A DNA stretch of 61,755 nucleotides from Vulcanimicrobiota bacterium (GCA_003140855.1 PLLF01000108.1:1-61755); one strand, 5' to 3'; shown: positions 25,170-34,366, counted from the first letter of the stretch. Notes: generated by a model from the sequence alone, not told the origin. Numbers and translations are program-made.

Positions 25170-26971
25170 GCTGGTACGAGCTCCGTTTGTTCGGCTTGCA
25201 GTAAGGGATCGAAAATCGCCGATGCGTCGATCGGCACGCCGTTATAGTGCCGGACCGAGCGCAAGCGTTCGATCGCATGCGCGGGCAACTCGGTGCGCAT
25301 AATACCGTAAAATTGTCCGTCGCGATTTTGCTCGACGACGTAGACGCGTTCGTGCCGTTCGATGAATGCGAGGATATCGGAAGTTAGCGGTAGCGCCCGC
25401 ACGCGCAAGTAATCCGTTTCGATTCCGGCTTCGCGCAGCTGCTCACGCGCTTCCACGATCGCATGATGTGTCGTGCCGTATGCGATTAAACCGCACGGGT
25501 TGCCGCTCTCTTCGGTGAGCGGTTTAGGCACCGCGGATCGCGCCGTGTCGAACTTGCGCGACAAGCGGTCCAGATTGTTGCGATAGACGTTGGGGTCTTC
25601 GGAATAAAGCGCTTTTTCGTCGTGGCCGGATCCGCGTGTGAAATATCCCGCGTTGGCGTGCTCGGTTCCGGGAAGCGTGCGATAGGGAATGCCGTCGGAA
25701 TCAACGTCGCGATAACGTCCCCACGAGCCGGCGGCGTCCAATTCGGCCGCGCTCAACACTTTGCCGCGGTCGAAACCGCGTTCGGGATAAGGCAGCGGTT
25801 TGGTCATCCACAGATTCATCCCGAGATCGAGATCGCTCAGCACGAAGACCGGCGTCTGAAAGCGATCCGCCAGATCGAATGCCTGGCTCGCGAATTCGTA
25901 TGCCTCAATCGCCGTCGCAGGGAACAGCACGATATGCTTCGTGTCGCCGTGCGAAAGCGTGTATGCAAACGCAACGTCGCCCTGCATGGTGCGCGTCGGC
26001 AAGCCCGTCGACGGGCCTGCGCGCTGAATATCAAAAATCACGCCGGGCAGCTCGGCGTAGTAGCCAAGCCCGGCAAATTCCGCCATCAGGGAGAGGCCGG
26101 GTCCCGAGGTGGACGTCATCGCCCGTGCGCCGGCCCAGGTCGCACCGAAAACCATGCCGATCGCTGCCAGCTCGTCTTCGGCCTGCACGACGGCCACTTT
26201 GCGTTCGCCGGTTTCAGCATCGACGCGATAGCGATCGCAATATTGAATGAACGATTCGCAGAGCGACGACGAAGGCGTGATCGGATACCAGGCCGCCACC
26301 GTGCAGCCCGCCATTACACAACCGAGTGCGGCCGCCGAATTGCCCTCCATGAGAATTAGGCCATCGTTGTTTCCGGGCATCGGCTCGAGCCTGTATGGAT
26401 CGGTTTTCGTCAGGTTCTCGCGCGCGTAATTCATGCCTAAGCGCACGGCATCCATGTTCGTGTCGACTGCCTTGAGCTTGCGGCGGAACTGCGCGCGCAG
26501 CGCCGCTTCGATTGCATCTTCGCCTATTCCGAGCAAATGCGCCAGCGCGCCGACGTAAATCATGTTCGTCAGGTATTTGCGCAGCGCGGCGTCGGTGACG
26601 TTCTCTTTCGCGAGTTTGGCGAACGGAACGGGATAATACGAGACGTCGTCGCGCTTGGTGGCGCCGGTGACGGCATAGGTATCTTCATAGAGAATCGCAC
26701 CGCCGGGCTTTACGTCGCGGACGTCGGCATGCCACGTCGCCGGGTTGAGCGCGACGAGAATATCGATGTTGCTGCTGCGGCATTGGTAACCTTGCGGCGA
26801 AACGCGCACGTCGAACCACGTCGGCAATCCCTCGATGTTCGACGGGAACACGTTTTTTGGTGCGACGGGAATGCCGAGCCGGAAGATCGCGTTGGCCAAA
26901 ACCAAATTCGCGGATTGACTTCCCGAACCGTTCACCGTCGCGGCGCGGATCGTCAAATCGTTGATTTGCAC
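25166..26971 (-). CDS. korA: 2-oxoacid:ferredoxin oxidoreductase, fused gamma-alpha subunit
   Basis: GTG start, 601 residues. Residues about 1-185 are the gamma domain (GSGSQSANLVLANAIFRLG). The alpha domain starts at about 200 with LMEGNSAAALGCVMAGC and YPITPSSSL, followed by TSTSGPGLSLMAEF and FVLSDLDLGMNLW. The fusion and order are those of KorA-type enzymes. It is cotranscribed with korB. Confidence 0.9.
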   Translation of the reverse strand: MQINDLTIRAATVNGSGSQSANLVLANAIFRLGIPVAPKNVFPSNIEGLPTWFDVRVSPQGYQCRSSNIDILVALNPATWHADVRDVKPGGAILYEDTYAVTGATKRDDVSYYPVPFAKLAKENVTDAALRKYLTNMIYVGALAHLLGIGEDAIEAALRAQFRRKLKAVDTNMDAVRLGMNYARENLTKTDPYRLEPMPGNNDGLILMEGNSAAALGCVMAGCTVAAWYPITPSSSLCESFIQYCDRYRVDAETGERKVAVVQAEDELAAIGMVFGATWAGARAMTSTSGPGLSLMAEFAGLGYYAELPGVIFDIQRAGPSTGLPTRTMQGDVAFAYTLSHGDTKHIVLFPATAIEAYEFASQAFDLADRFQTPVFVLSDLDLGMNLWMTKPLPYPERGFDRGKVLSAAELDAAGSWGRYRDVDSDGIPYRTLPGTEHANAGYFTRGSGHDEKALYSEDPNVYRNNLDRLSRKFDTARSAVPKPLTEESGNPCGLIAYGTTHHAIVEAREQLREAGIETDYLRVRALPLTSDILAFIERHERVYVVEQNRDGQFYGIMRTELPAHAIERLRSVRHYNGVPIDASAIFDPLLQAEQTELVPA

Positions 26972-27032
26972 GGCTGAAATCTTCGGGGGCTCGCGGCCGT
27001 TCGCCTAGTGCGCTCGCCGGTGAGCCGCCTGC

Positions 27033-27224
27033 CTAGCCCTCCTGGTCGACTTCTCCCGTGTCGCCTTGCTCTACGGGAGCTTGGCCGCTCTTGCGATCGT
27101 CGACATCGCGTTCGGCGAGATTATCTTCGGGGATCTCGCCGCGGTTCGACGGGCTGCGCGTGACGATAAGGCGTGCGAGTCGCTTTGAGATGCTGTCGTG
27201 CTTGTGCTGGAGATTGTCGGCCAT
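27033..27224 (-). CDS. Small hydrophilic protein, unknown function
   Basis: A 63-residue highly charged product (MADNLQHKHDSISKRLARL... QGDTGEVDQEG). AAAGGAG lies seven bases upstream of the ATG, which supports a real gene. There is no signal or membrane segment, and the C-terminal half looks disordered. No family is recognised. Confidence 0.55.
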   Translation of the reverse strand: MADNLQHKHDSISKRLARLIVTRSPSNRGEIPEDNLAERDVDDRKSGQAPVEQGDTGEVDQEG

Positions 27225-27295
27225 GGGGCTCCTTTATCATCCGTTATAAGGACGGTACCCATGCGAACCTAAGGCTAAGTGGCGAGCGCTGGTTG

Positions 27296-27829
27296 CTAGG
27301 TCTTGCCTATGCCCTGCGCGAGGTAGGAGCGCGAAAGCTTTACATACTCCTCAGCACTGATTTCAATCCACTTGGCCGACTCGCCGTCCAGTTGCTTCTT
27401 GACTTTGGCCGGAGAGCCGGCAACCATCACGCCGTCGGGAACGTCCGAGCGCTCGCCGACGACGCTGCCCGCGGCAACGAGCGAGCGTTCGCCGATCGTC
27501 GCTGCCGTAAGGACGACCGCATTGCTTCCAATTAAAGCGCGCGATTTTATGTGACAATCCTCCATCACCGCCGCATGCCCGACCGTAACGTCGTCGTCTA
27601 TTTGCGTGCGGCCGCCTTCGCTGACGTGGATCACGCAGTTGTCTTGAATCGACGTGCGCGCTCCGATGCGGATGGGACCGTTATCGCCGCGCAAGACCGC
27701 ACCGAACCAAATGCTCGATTCCGGGCCGACTTCGACGTCCCCGATCAGCACCGCGGTCGGCGCCACGAATGCGGAAGGATGGACCTTCGGCCGTTTCCCC
27801 TTGTACTCAATGACTGTGGCTTGTTCCAT
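27296..27829 (-). CDS. Gamma-carbonic-anhydrase-like hexapeptide-repeat protein
   Basis: A 177-residue left-handed beta-helix protein (IGDVEVGPESSIWFGAVLRGD, read in parts; QDNCVIHVSEGG; VTVGHAAVMEDCHIK). Two of the three usual metal His are present (His68, His85), but the third position, normally in VGHGAVLHGC, is Glu90. It may therefore lack carbonic anhydrase activity or use another ligand. It is divergent from the small gene at 27846. Confidence 0.85.
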   Translation of the reverse strand: MEQATVIEYKGKRPKVHPSAFVAPTAVLIGDVEVGPESSIWFGAVLRGDNGPIRIGARTSIQDNCVIHVSEGGRTQIDDDVTVGHAAVMEDCHIKSRALIGSNAVVLTAATIGERSLVAAGSVVGERSDVPDGVMVAGSPAKVKKQLDGESAKWIEISAEEYVKLSRSYLAQGIGKT

Positions 27830-27845
27830 AGAAAACGAGGTTCTG

Positions 27846-28097
27846 ATGCACCGTCACAACACCCCGCTGCGAGGCGTGAAGGCCGTTCCGCATCCGAAGC
27901 CCGACGATGCCGATTACACGGCGGTCAACTACGCATATGCCGGCAAGACCGGGCACATTCACGAGGTAGTGACGCTGAACGGCCGCGAACTCGCAAAGGT
28001 GGGCTTCGACGATCGCAAGATCGTGTATTATTTTTTGGACGATTTAGAATTGGACGCCGGCGCCAAGCGCGGGACGTTTCACGACAACGACCCCTAG
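27846..28097 (+). CDS. Small conserved-looking protein, unknown function
   Basis: ATG 27846 with CGAGG six bases upstream gives 83 residues (MHRHNTPLRGVKAVPHPK... VYYFLDDLELDAGAKRG). It is soluble and Asp/Lys/His-rich, with no known motif. A longer open frame from 27654 overlaps the carbonic-anhydrase-like gene and is rejected. Confidence 0.55.
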   Translation: MHRHNTPLRGVKAVPHPKPDDADYTAVNYAYAGKTGHIHEVVTLNGRELAKVGFDDRKIVYYFLDDLELDAGAKRGTFHDNDP

Positions 28098-28101
28098 CCG
28101 G

Positions 28102-28431
28102 TTACAATGTTAATCGAACAGCAGACGGATAAGGATGGCGGATGCATTCGCGTTCGCTTTGCATCCAAGGCGCCTTTCGCGTCTGCGCGTGCACGCAGAT
28201 TTCGCCGGTTGCGTTTGGCCAGATCGAAAACTTCATCGTACCATCTGTTTTCGTGAAGCCGATGTAGGTTTCGGGCGGCGTTTCCATGTCGGCGACTTTC
28301 ACGGCGGCGTTATAGACAGGCTTTCCGTCGTGAAGAACGGTTATGGTCAGCACGTGTGTGTTCGATGCCGCGAGTGCCGCCGATGAGCAGGCGGCGAAAG
28401 CAATCACCAGGGCGCAGCGCGTTAAGTTCAT
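28102..28431 (-). CDS. Exported CarboxypepD_reg-like small protein
   Basis: A 109-residue product with a signal peptide (LVIAFAACSSAALA) and a small beta-sandwich pattern (VLTITVLHDGKPVYNAAVKV, then TDGTMKFSIW). GGAGG is placed correctly upstream of ATG 28431. It overlaps the end of the chaperone-like gene by 4 bp, so it is coupled to it. A wall or pilus-related role is only a guess from its neighbour. Confidence 0.6.
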   Translation of the reverse strand: MNLTRCALVIAFAACSSAALAASNTHVLTITVLHDGKPVYNAAVKVADMETPPETYIGFTKTDGTMKFSIWPNATGEICVHAQTRKAPWMQSERECIRHPYPSAVRLTL

Positions 28432-28859
28432 GGGCGCGATCCTCCAATAAAATGACCTTTGCTCGATAGCTCTGTAGGCCTGCGAGCGTGCTGCCGGCGC
28501 GCAACGCGCAAGAGTGTTGTGCCGTACGGTTGGATCGAAAAGACGGGCGGAAGGACGATCAAGTCGTCTGCTGGAGAAAAAACGTCTTGACCCTGCGTTT
28601 GGGCCCAGCGCTCCACACTGGCGTCAAAAACCACTGCGCGCGCATTCAGGCTCGAAAATGCGACTTGCGCGATTGGACGATCCGGTTCGATCGTGATGCT
28701 GCTGGGCTTCACGTCGAACGTCGCCGAGCGTGTCTGAATCGACGGAACCATAAGTAACAGCGCCGTCGAGAACAATGAAACCCATTTGAGCACTTTACGC
28801 CGCACTATCACATGAAGGGCTTGAACCATTCGAAATACAACGATGGAGAGCCTTTGCAA
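28428..28859 (-). CDS. Truncated periplasmic pilus-chaperone (PapD-like) N-terminal domain
   Basis: After a signal anchor (VSLFSTALLLMVPS) the product matches the N-terminal immunoglobulin-like domain of fimbrial chaperones: FDVKPSSITIEPDRP, VERWAQTQGQD, LIVLPPVFSIQPYGTTLLRV. The chaperone end strand (LQSYRAKVILLED) is encoded just downstream in another frame, so the gene is frameshifted near 28495-28505 and has no second domain. It is probably a pseudogene or an assembly indel. Confidence 0.6.
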   Translation of the reverse strand: MQRLSIVVFRMVQALHVIVRRKVLKWVSLFSTALLLMVPSIQTRSATFDVKPSSITIEPDRPIAQVAFSSLNARAVVFDASVERWAQTQGQDVFSPADDLIVLPPVFSIQPYGTTLLRVARRQHARRPTELSSKGHFIGGSRP

Positions 28860-28870
28860 AGGAGACGACT

Positions 28871-29788
28871 ATGCCCATCGTTGCTGCTGCCCCGCCCGTA
28901 GCCGTTATGCCGCCCGGCGGTTTCGATTACGTAACGATCGATGCCGTACATCGTCGACTCTACGCGGCGCACGGCGCGATGCTTGTGATCGTCGATGTTG
29001 ACAAAGGCGTGGTCGTCGGCACGGTGCAGCTCGGCGGCTCGGCGGGCTCGGCGCCGAACGTTAGCTCGGGTCACGTCTATGTGGGCGACGGCGACGCGAA
29101 AGCTCTATCCGAGGTCGATCCGGTTACGTTGAAAGAAGCGCAGCGCGTGGCGGTCGATGGAGTCGTCGACGCAATCGCCTATGACCCGCAACTCGGCCGG
29201 ATCTACGGCGACGAAGACAACGGCACGCGGATTTTCGTGATCGACTCGAAGACTTTCAAGCAGCTCGGCACGATCGCGCTTCCCGGGCACAAGCCGGAGT
29301 ATCTGGCGATCAATCCTACGACGCATGAGATTTACCAAAATATCGCGACCGACAGCGAGATTGCGGTCATCGACGCGCAGACCATGAAGGTTACGCGCAC
29401 GATTCCCACACCTGAGATTAAAAACAATCATCCGCTGCAGTACGATGCGCCATTCGATCTGCTGTTAGTGGCAGGCACCAACAAGATGTCGGGCTACACG
29501 AGCGGCGGAAAACTCTTATGGACGATCGATTACCCTGCGCGTGTCGATCAATGCGACCTCGACGTTTCGCGTCAGCTGATGGCGTGCGCCGGGAGCGGCA
29601 TCACACTACTGAAGATCAACCCGAACGGTCCCGCACAGATCGTAGGAACGCTCGACGTTTCGCCGGGACTGCATACGGTTGCGATCGATCCGAAGACGGG
29701 CGACATTTGGGCCGTCTGGGGCGTGCGCGCGAGTAGTAGCGCGCCTACGACGGCTTCTTACGTTCAGCGTTTTCGCTACCAGCCCTAA
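28871..29788 (+). CDS. YncE-like beta-propeller protein
   Basis: The 305-residue product has repeated YVTN-like blades: DYVTIDAVHRRLYAAHG, GHVYVGDGD, AIAYDPQLGRIYGDEDN, YLAINPTTHEIYQNI and TVAIDPKTGDIWAVWG. AGGAGA is correctly spaced before ATG 28871. There is no clear signal peptide. These proteins usually bind a partner or cofactor; no active site can be assigned. The 3' end overlaps the opposite-strand HNH frame. Confidence 0.8.
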   Translation: MPIVAAAPPVAVMPPGGFDYVTIDAVHRRLYAAHGAMLVIVDVDKGVVVGTVQLGGSAGSAPNVSSGHVYVGDGDAKALSEVDPVTLKEAQRVAVDGVVDAIAYDPQLGRIYGDEDNGTRIFVIDSKTFKQLGTIALPGHKPEYLAINPTTHEIYQNIATDSEIAVIDAQTMKVTRTIPTPEIKNNHPLQYDAPFDLLLVAGTNKMSGYTSGGKLLWTIDYPARVDQCDLDVSRQLMACAGSGITLLKINPNGPAQIVGTLDVSPGLHTVAIDPKTGDIWAVWGVRASSSAPTTASYVQRFRYQP

Positions 29789-30256
29789 ACCGTAAGCGCG
29801 TTTCGGCAATATCAACGGGGAGAAATCGATTCCGCTGATCCCTTTGATGTACCGCGCGCGCCTTAGGGCGCGGCCGTTCCCTTTGTTCGCGTTGCCAAAG
29901 GTTTCGGTTAACGAATGATGATTCGGGCAGAGAAGACGCAGATTCCCCGGGCGATTATTCCGCGCGTTACCGTCGATGTGACCCACGTGCAGCGGAACCC
30001 GGCCTGTTCGCGAATTTCGTTCGCCCCATCCGCAGATGCTGCATTTGTAGCCTGTTGACTCCAACAAATAGCGCCGAATCTTCATTGACGGCCCATCACG
30101 CGAGGGTGTTGTTCCTTCGATTTCGCCGGATTGCCACTTGCGAATGTACTCCTCGTACTGATGATCGAACTGGCATTGCTGACAGCAATAATACTCCGCG
30201 TTCCTATTGTTAACAGGGTTATGGCAACTTATTCTTTTGCACGATTTGTTTGACAT
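29606..30256 (-). CDS. HNH endonuclease-family protein
   Basis: Residues 1-30 hold Cys pairs (CKRISCHNP, YCCQQCQFD). The HNH core is at about 85-120: CSICGWGE, HVGHIDGNARNN, NLRLLCPNHHSLT. The family normally ends near NKGNGRALRRARY (about residue 138). The remaining 80 residues are Arg-rich and antisense to the propeller gene, so they are probably not conserved; the true end or a lost stop is uncertain. It could be a homing-type or defence nuclease. Confidence 0.75.
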   Translation of the reverse strand: MSNKSCKRISCHNPVNNRNAEYYCCQQCQFDHQYEEYIRKWQSGEIEGTTPSRDGPSMKIRRYLLESTGYKCSICGWGERNSRTGRVPLHVGHIDGNARNNRPGNLRLLCPNHHSLTETFGNANKGNGRALRRARYIKGISGIDFSPLILPKRAYGLGLVAKTLNVRSRRRRATTRAHAPDGPNVARLRIDRNRMQSRRNVERSYDLCGTVRVDLQ

Positions 30257-30299
30257 GACGCGATCTTAGACTTTATGTGTGCCATACGCATGGCATTGG

Positions 30300-30331
30300 A
30301 AAACGCAGCACACGAATGTACTGCGTTTTTT
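30300..30331. terminator. Bidirectional terminator downstream of tRNA-Thr
   Basis: AAAACGCAG/CTGCGTTTT 9-bp stem with a 12-base loop, followed by T's on both strands. It lies six bases from the 3' end of the tRNA gene. Confidence 0.8.
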
Positions 30332-30336
30332 TGTTA

Positions 30337-30412
30337 TGGAGCCGACGGTCGGACTCGAACCGACGACATCATCTTTACGAAAGATGGACTCTACCAACTG
30401 AGCTACGTCGGC
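30337..30412 (-). tRNA. tRNA-Thr (anticodon CGT)
   Basis: Minus-strand reading starts GCCGACGTAGCTCAGTTGG. It has the anticodon loop TTCGTAA between CATCT and AGATG, the T arm GTCGGTTCGAGTCCGAC and the acceptor strand GTCGGCT with encoded CCA. Length 76, full cloverleaf. Anticodon CGT reads ACG. Confidence 0.95.
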
Positions 30413-30524
30413 GCGGCCGAATTTGATTCTCCCTTGCGACCAACGCCCCTGCGCGTTACAAAGTTTGGGCAAGCCGCTCCGAGAGTGACAGGCAGCTGGC
30501 ACCCTGCCCCGCAATAATGGCCGC

Positions 30525-31340
30525 ATGGCCGTCGCAGTCGAGGAAGTTGCCTCCGGGGCGCTTTCCCCGCCGTTGAAATGGGCCGGCGGTAAACGTTGGC
30601 TCGTTCCGCATTTGCTGGAACTATGGGCCGCCAATCGCGACCGCCGCCTGGTCGAACCCTTCGCGGGCGGAATGGCCGTCACGCTGGGTTTGCTTCCGCG
30701 GTGCGCGCTTGTAAACGACGTCAACCCGCACTTGATCTCATTTTACCGCTGGCTGCAGCGCGGCTTGGATTTGCGAGCGGCGGGCGTCTCGCTGAAGAAC
30801 GACCGCGCCGTATACGCTCGCAACCGCGCGCGTTTCAACGAGTTGATTCGCAACGGTGAGGGCGAGACCGCGGAGGCCGCAGCGCTGTTTTACTACCTGA
30901 ACCGCACCGGTTACAATGGACTATGCCGATTCAATGCGCGCGGTTTTTTCAACGTCCCTTTCGGACGCTACAAGCACATCGAATGCACGAAGGACTTTTC
31001 ACCGTATCGCGCGACGCTGTCACGTTATGAAATCGTCCAAGGTGATTTCGAAGCGCTCGACATCCGCGACGACGATTTCATCTACGCCGACCCGCCCTAC
31101 GATGTTGAGTTCACGTCGTATTCGGCGGGCGGCTTCACGTGGGCGGATCAGCGGCGCCTCGCAAAGCGCCTCGCCGCGCACCCTGGCCCGGTCGTCGCGT
31201 CAAACCAGGCAACCAAGCGCATTTTACGGCTTTATAGAGAACTTGGATTCGCAGTGGAAATTCTCGATGCGCCGCGGCGGATCAGTTGCGACGGCAATCG
31301 CGACGACGCGCGCGAGATGCTGGCCATGCGGAACGTGTAG
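30525..31340 (+). CDS. DNA adenine methyltransferase (D12/Dam class)
   Basis: The 271-residue product has motif X PLKWAGGK (16-23), the SAM motif VEPFAGGMAV (43-52), and catalytic DPPY at 189-192 with preceding FIYA. This layout is that of M.DpnII/Dam-like N6-adenine methylases, which often act on GATC. GATC is frequent in this window, so no avoidance is seen. The stop overlaps the start of a nuclease gene, as expected for a restriction-modification pair. Confidence 0.92.
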   Translation: MAVAVEEVASGALSPPLKWAGGKRWLVPHLLELWAANRDRRLVEPFAGGMAVTLGLLPRCALVNDVNPHLISFYRWLQRGLDLRAAGVSLKNDRAVYARNRARFNELIRNGEGETAEAAALFYYLNRTGYNGLCRFNARGFFNVPFGRYKHIECTKDFSPYRATLSRYEIVQGDFEALDIRDDDFIYADPPYDVEFTSYSAGGFTWADQRRLAKRLAAHPGPVVASNQATKRILRLYRELGFAVEILDAPRRISCDGNRDDAREMLAMRNV

Positions 31341-31777
31341 TGCTCTTTCCGGGCAGTATCGGCACGAAGACCGGGTCCACGCTCGAGGCGGGCGTTGAAG
31401 CCGTGCTGCTCAACAACAGTTACGCCGTAGAAAAACAGGTCATCGTTGGAAGCAAGCCCGGCGGCGGAAAACATCGCGCCGACTTGGTGGGGATGCGCCC
31501 CAACGGCACGCGTTTTCTGGTTTCCCTAAAATGGCAGCAAACCGCCGGGAGCGCGGAAGAAAAAGTCCCTTTCGAAGTGATCAAACTTCTGCACGCGCTG
31601 CGCGAGAATCCGACCTACGACAAAGCGTATATCGTGATCGGCGGCAGCGGATTTACCTCCGGGCTCGTTGAGTTCTATCTCTCGGAAGAGTTTCGCTCGT
31701 ACATTCGCGAGTCTGAAAAAATCGAGATCCTCACGCTCAATGACGTCATGGCGCGCGCCAATAAGGGGTCGCTCTAA
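31340..31777 (+). CDS. Small PD-(D/E)XK nuclease, probable restriction partner
   Basis: The start is chosen as GTG 31340, which overlaps the methylase stop (TAGTG). The 145-residue product shows Glu17 in the first helix, then a PD-(D/E)XK-like core: Asp48 (HRADLVG), strand LVSLKWQ with Lys64 and a Ser at the usual acidic position, then EEKVPFEVIKLL. It resembles the small PD-(D/E)XK family whose motif reads SLKWQ. Partnership with the methylase is inferred from the overlap. It could instead be a repair nuclease. Confidence 0.75.
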   Translation: MLFPGSIGTKTGSTLEAGVEAVLLNNSYAVEKQVIVGSKPGGGKHRADLVGMRPNGTRFLVSLKWQQTAGSAEEKVPFEVIKLLHALRENPTYDKAYIVIGGSGFTSGLVEFYLSEEFRSYIRESEKIEILTLNDVMARANKGSL

Positions 31778-32268
31778 GCGGTTTTCCCCGGAACGAATTT
31801 TAGCGCCAGCCCGTCGATGCAGTACCGTTTGCCCGTCGGCGGCGGTCCGTCGTCAAAAATGTGTCCCAGATGTGAACCGCAGCGGCGGCAGTGCGCTTCG
31901 GTGCGCGGTTCGATGAGCTCGTAATCTGCGCGCGTGCGAATCGCGTCGGGCAGTACGTTGTAAAAACTCGGCCAGCCTTCGCCCGCATCGTACTTCGTTT
32001 TCGAGGAGAACGCCGCGAGCTCGCAGCCCGCGCAATAATACAGCCCCGCGCGATGTTCGTTCAATAGCAGACTGCTGCCCGGGGGTTCGGTGCCGTTCTC
32101 GCGCAGAATTTGGTAACGCGCCGGCCCCAGCAAATGCCGCCATTGGTCGTCGGTATGCGAGACGGCGAAGTTCTCGCTCGCGCGTGCGCCGCGCATGAAC
32201 GCGAACGCGCCGATTGCCGACGCGAGGCTTGCCGCGAACGCGGCTCTCGTCACAGTGATATGTGGCAT
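31774..32268 (-). CDS. msrB: Exported peptide methionine (R)-S-oxide reductase
   Basis: A 164-residue product with an N-terminal signal ([22 protein letters not shown]). It has zinc Cys pairs CAGC and [22 protein letters not shown] and the catalytic Cys in [12 protein letters not shown]. It repairs oxidised methionine in envelope proteins. It overlaps msrA by 19 bp and converges with the nuclease gene over 4 bp. Confidence 0.95.
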   Translation of the reverse strand: MPHITVTRAAFAASLASAIGAFAFMRGARASENFAVSHTDDQWRHLLGPARYQILRENGTEPPGSSLLLNEHRAGLYYCAGCELAAFSSKTKYDAGEGWPSFYNVLPDAIRTRADYELIEPRTEAHCRRCGSHLGHIFDDGPPPTGKRYCIDGLALKFVPGKTA

Positions 32269-32726
32269 GCGGCTCCGTTCTTTTCGAAATAACGCTGATG
32301 GTACTCTTCGGCCGGATAAAATTCACTCGCAGCGGTAATCTCGGTAACGATCGGCGCTTTCCGATTGCGTTGCTCGTTCGCCCGAGACTCTTCGGCCAAA
32401 CGCTGTTGTCCGGCGTCCTGCGTGAGTATCGCCGACCGGTACTGCGTGCCGACGTCGGGGCCTTGCCGGTTGGGCGTCGTCGGATCGTGGATCTTCCAAA
32501 ACGCATCGAGCAGACGTTCGTACGAAACCTGTTGCGGGTCGTACGTGATTTGCACGGCTTCGGCGTGGCCGGTACGGCCCGTGCAGACGTCACGATACGT
32601 CGGGTTAGCCGCATGGCCGCCGGTGTAACCGCTCGTCACTTCCAGGACGCCGGGAATCTGCCGGAAAGCCGCTTCGACTCCCCAAAAACAGCCCGCCGCG
32701 AAAGTCGCTGTTGCCGTGCTCATCAC
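32250..32726 (-). CDS. msrA: Peptide methionine (S)-S-oxide reductase
   Basis: 158 residues, with the catalytic motif GCFWG (Cys13), [12 protein letters not shown], and Asp/Glu around VGTQYRSAI. There is no signal peptide, unlike msrB beside it. It overlaps the end of the peptide-binding lipoprotein gene by 4 bp, so it is translated as part of the transporter operon. Confidence 0.95.
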   Translation of the reverse strand: MMSTATATFAAGCFWGVEAAFRQIPGVLEVTSGYTGGHAANPTYRDVCTGRTGHAEAVQITYDPQQVSYERLLDAFWKIHDPTTPNRQGPDVGTQYRSAILTQDAGQQRLAEESRANEQRNRKAPIVTEITAASEFYPAEEYHQRYFEKNGAACHISL

Positions 32727-34366
32727 TCTCTAGAACGTTTTCCGGCCGCCGACGGATTCATGCGGTGCCAGAACTGCAAGCCCATGGGAAGCGCGGCGGG
32801 CGCCAAAGGGTCGAGATCGAACCCCGCCAGGTTCGACGGCACCACCGCGCCCAGGCGGATGGAATAGAGGTACATCACCGGCAAATCCACGGCGGCCAAT
32901 TCTTGATAGCGGTCGAGTTCGCGCCGCGCGACCGCCGGCGAGGGCGCGGAGCGCGCGGCTTCGATGGCGCTATCGATTTGGGGGTTATCGTAGAATCCGA
33001 TGTTGTACCCGCCGGCCGCGCGCGTTTGCTTGGAGTCGTACGATCGGTAATCGTCGGGATACGCCGGCAGAATGATGCCGCGCAGCGCTACTTGGAAGCG
33101 GCTGTTGTGCAGATCTTCGAAAAACGTCTGCAACTCTTCATTTTCCAGCGTGCAGTCAATGCCGACCGCGCGCAGATTCGCTTGTATCAGCTCAGCGATA
33201 TTGCTGGCTACCGCGTCGGTTGCGCCGCCCGTTTTTAGCGTAAAGCGAAGCTCGCGCCCGCCTTTCACGCGTACATTGCCTTGCAGTTTCCAGCCGGCGG
33301 CATCCAGTATCGCTCGTGCGCGCGCGGGATCGTAGCTGTATGTTTGCACGCGCGAATCGTAGTACGGCGAGAAGCTCGGAATCGGTCCGTTGAGGATGTC
33401 GGCTTGGCCGCTCATGAGCCCGGCCTTGATGAAGTCGCGATCGATCGCGAACATCATCGCCTGCTTTACGCGCGGATCGCGCGCCCACGGAATGGTCGGA
33501 TCGTGGTAGTTCGGCAGCAGCAGGAACGTGACGTTCCACGGCCACGTAATGAACTTATGGTCTCCGCGCAAGCGGTTGTGGATTCGCCAGAGGTTGGGCG
33601 CAATATCGGTGACGTCGACTTCGCCGGCGTCGACCGCGGCATAGAGCGAGTCCTGTTGCGGATAGACACGAAAGGCCACCGCATCGAGTTTGGGCTTGGG
33701 TCCCCAGTAGCGCGGATTCGGTCCGAGGATTAAATAGGAATCGCGAACGTACCGTGCGATTCGCCACGGTCCGCTGGTAATCGGATTCTGCGCGAAATCA
33801 GCATCGGCGTTGACGAACTTCGCTTCCGCTTCCGAGCCGGGCGGATAGCGGTGCAAAATATGCTCCGGCAGCGGCAGGGTCTCACCCAGAGCGTTCTCCA
33901 AGAACGGCGGTGACGGAGACGATAGCGTGATTTCAACGGTGTAAGGATCGAGCGGGCGCGCCCCAGTCATCAGTTTAAAATCGGACGAGTAGCCGTTCAA
34001 AAGATTTGGATTGTCGCCCAGCAGCAGCGAGAATACGACATCGCTCGACGTCAGCGGCACACCGTCGGACCAGAGCGCGCCGCGCCGCAGATGCAGGACA
34101 TACCGCTTTCCGCCGTCGGTTATGGCGATGCGATATGCCAGGCTGGTTTGTGGACGCGGGAGCAAGTCGGGACCGATGTCAACCAGCGGCGAGTAGATCA
34201 GATCGTTGGCCATGCGCGCCGCCGATCCGACGGCCGTCAGCGGATTGAAAGAGTCGGGTCCGGCGATCCACGCCGTCACGATCATATTCGGCTGGCGCGT
34301 CTCTGCCGTCCGTGCCCCGCAACTCGTGAAAAGGACCGCCGCGAGCGCAGCGAGCACAAACTTCAC
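32723..34366 (-). CDS. Oligopeptide ABC transporter substrate-binding lipoprotein (family 5)
   Basis: The open frame extends further, but GTG 34366 is supported by GGGAG eight bases before it and by a signal with lipobox ([13 protein letters not shown]). The 547-residue mature protein matches SBP family 5: [25 protein letters not shown], read in parts, then [14 protein letters not shown] and [13 protein letters not shown]. It binds peptides or small nickel-like ligands at the outer face of the membrane. Translationally coupled to the upstream permease (GTGA). Confidence 0.9.
   Translation of the reverse strand: MKFVLAALAAVLFTSCGARTAETRQPNMIVTAWIAGPDSFNPLTAVGSAARMANDLIYSPLVDIGPDLLPRPQTSLAYRIAITDGGKRYVLHLRRGALWSDGVPLTSSDVVFSLLLGDNPNLLNGYSSDFKLMTGARPLDPYTVEITLSSPSPPFLENALGETLPLPEHILHRYPPGSEAEAKFVNADADFAQNPITSGPWRIARYVRDSYLILGPNPRYWGPKPKLDAVAFRVYPQQDSLYAAVDAGEVDVTDIAPNLWRIHNRLRGDHKFITWPWNVTFLLLPNYHDPTIPWARDPRVKQAMMFAIDRDFIKAGLMSGQADILNGPIPSFSPYYDSRVQTYSYDPARARAILDAAGWKLQGNVRVKGGRELRFTLKTGGATDAVASNIAELIQANLRAVGIDCTLENEELQTFFEDLHNSRFQVALRGIILPAYPDDYRSYDSKQTRAAGGYNIGFYDNPQIDSAIEAARSAPSPAVARRELDRYQELAAVDLPVMYLYSIRLGAVVPSNLAGFDLDPLAPAALPMGLQFWHRMNPSAAGKRSRE

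Noticed and set aside
31286-31339. Earlier start for the PD-(D/E)XK gene inside the methylase
   Set aside because: It would add 18 Arg-rich residues antisense to nothing known. The GTG overlapping the methylase stop is the simpler start.
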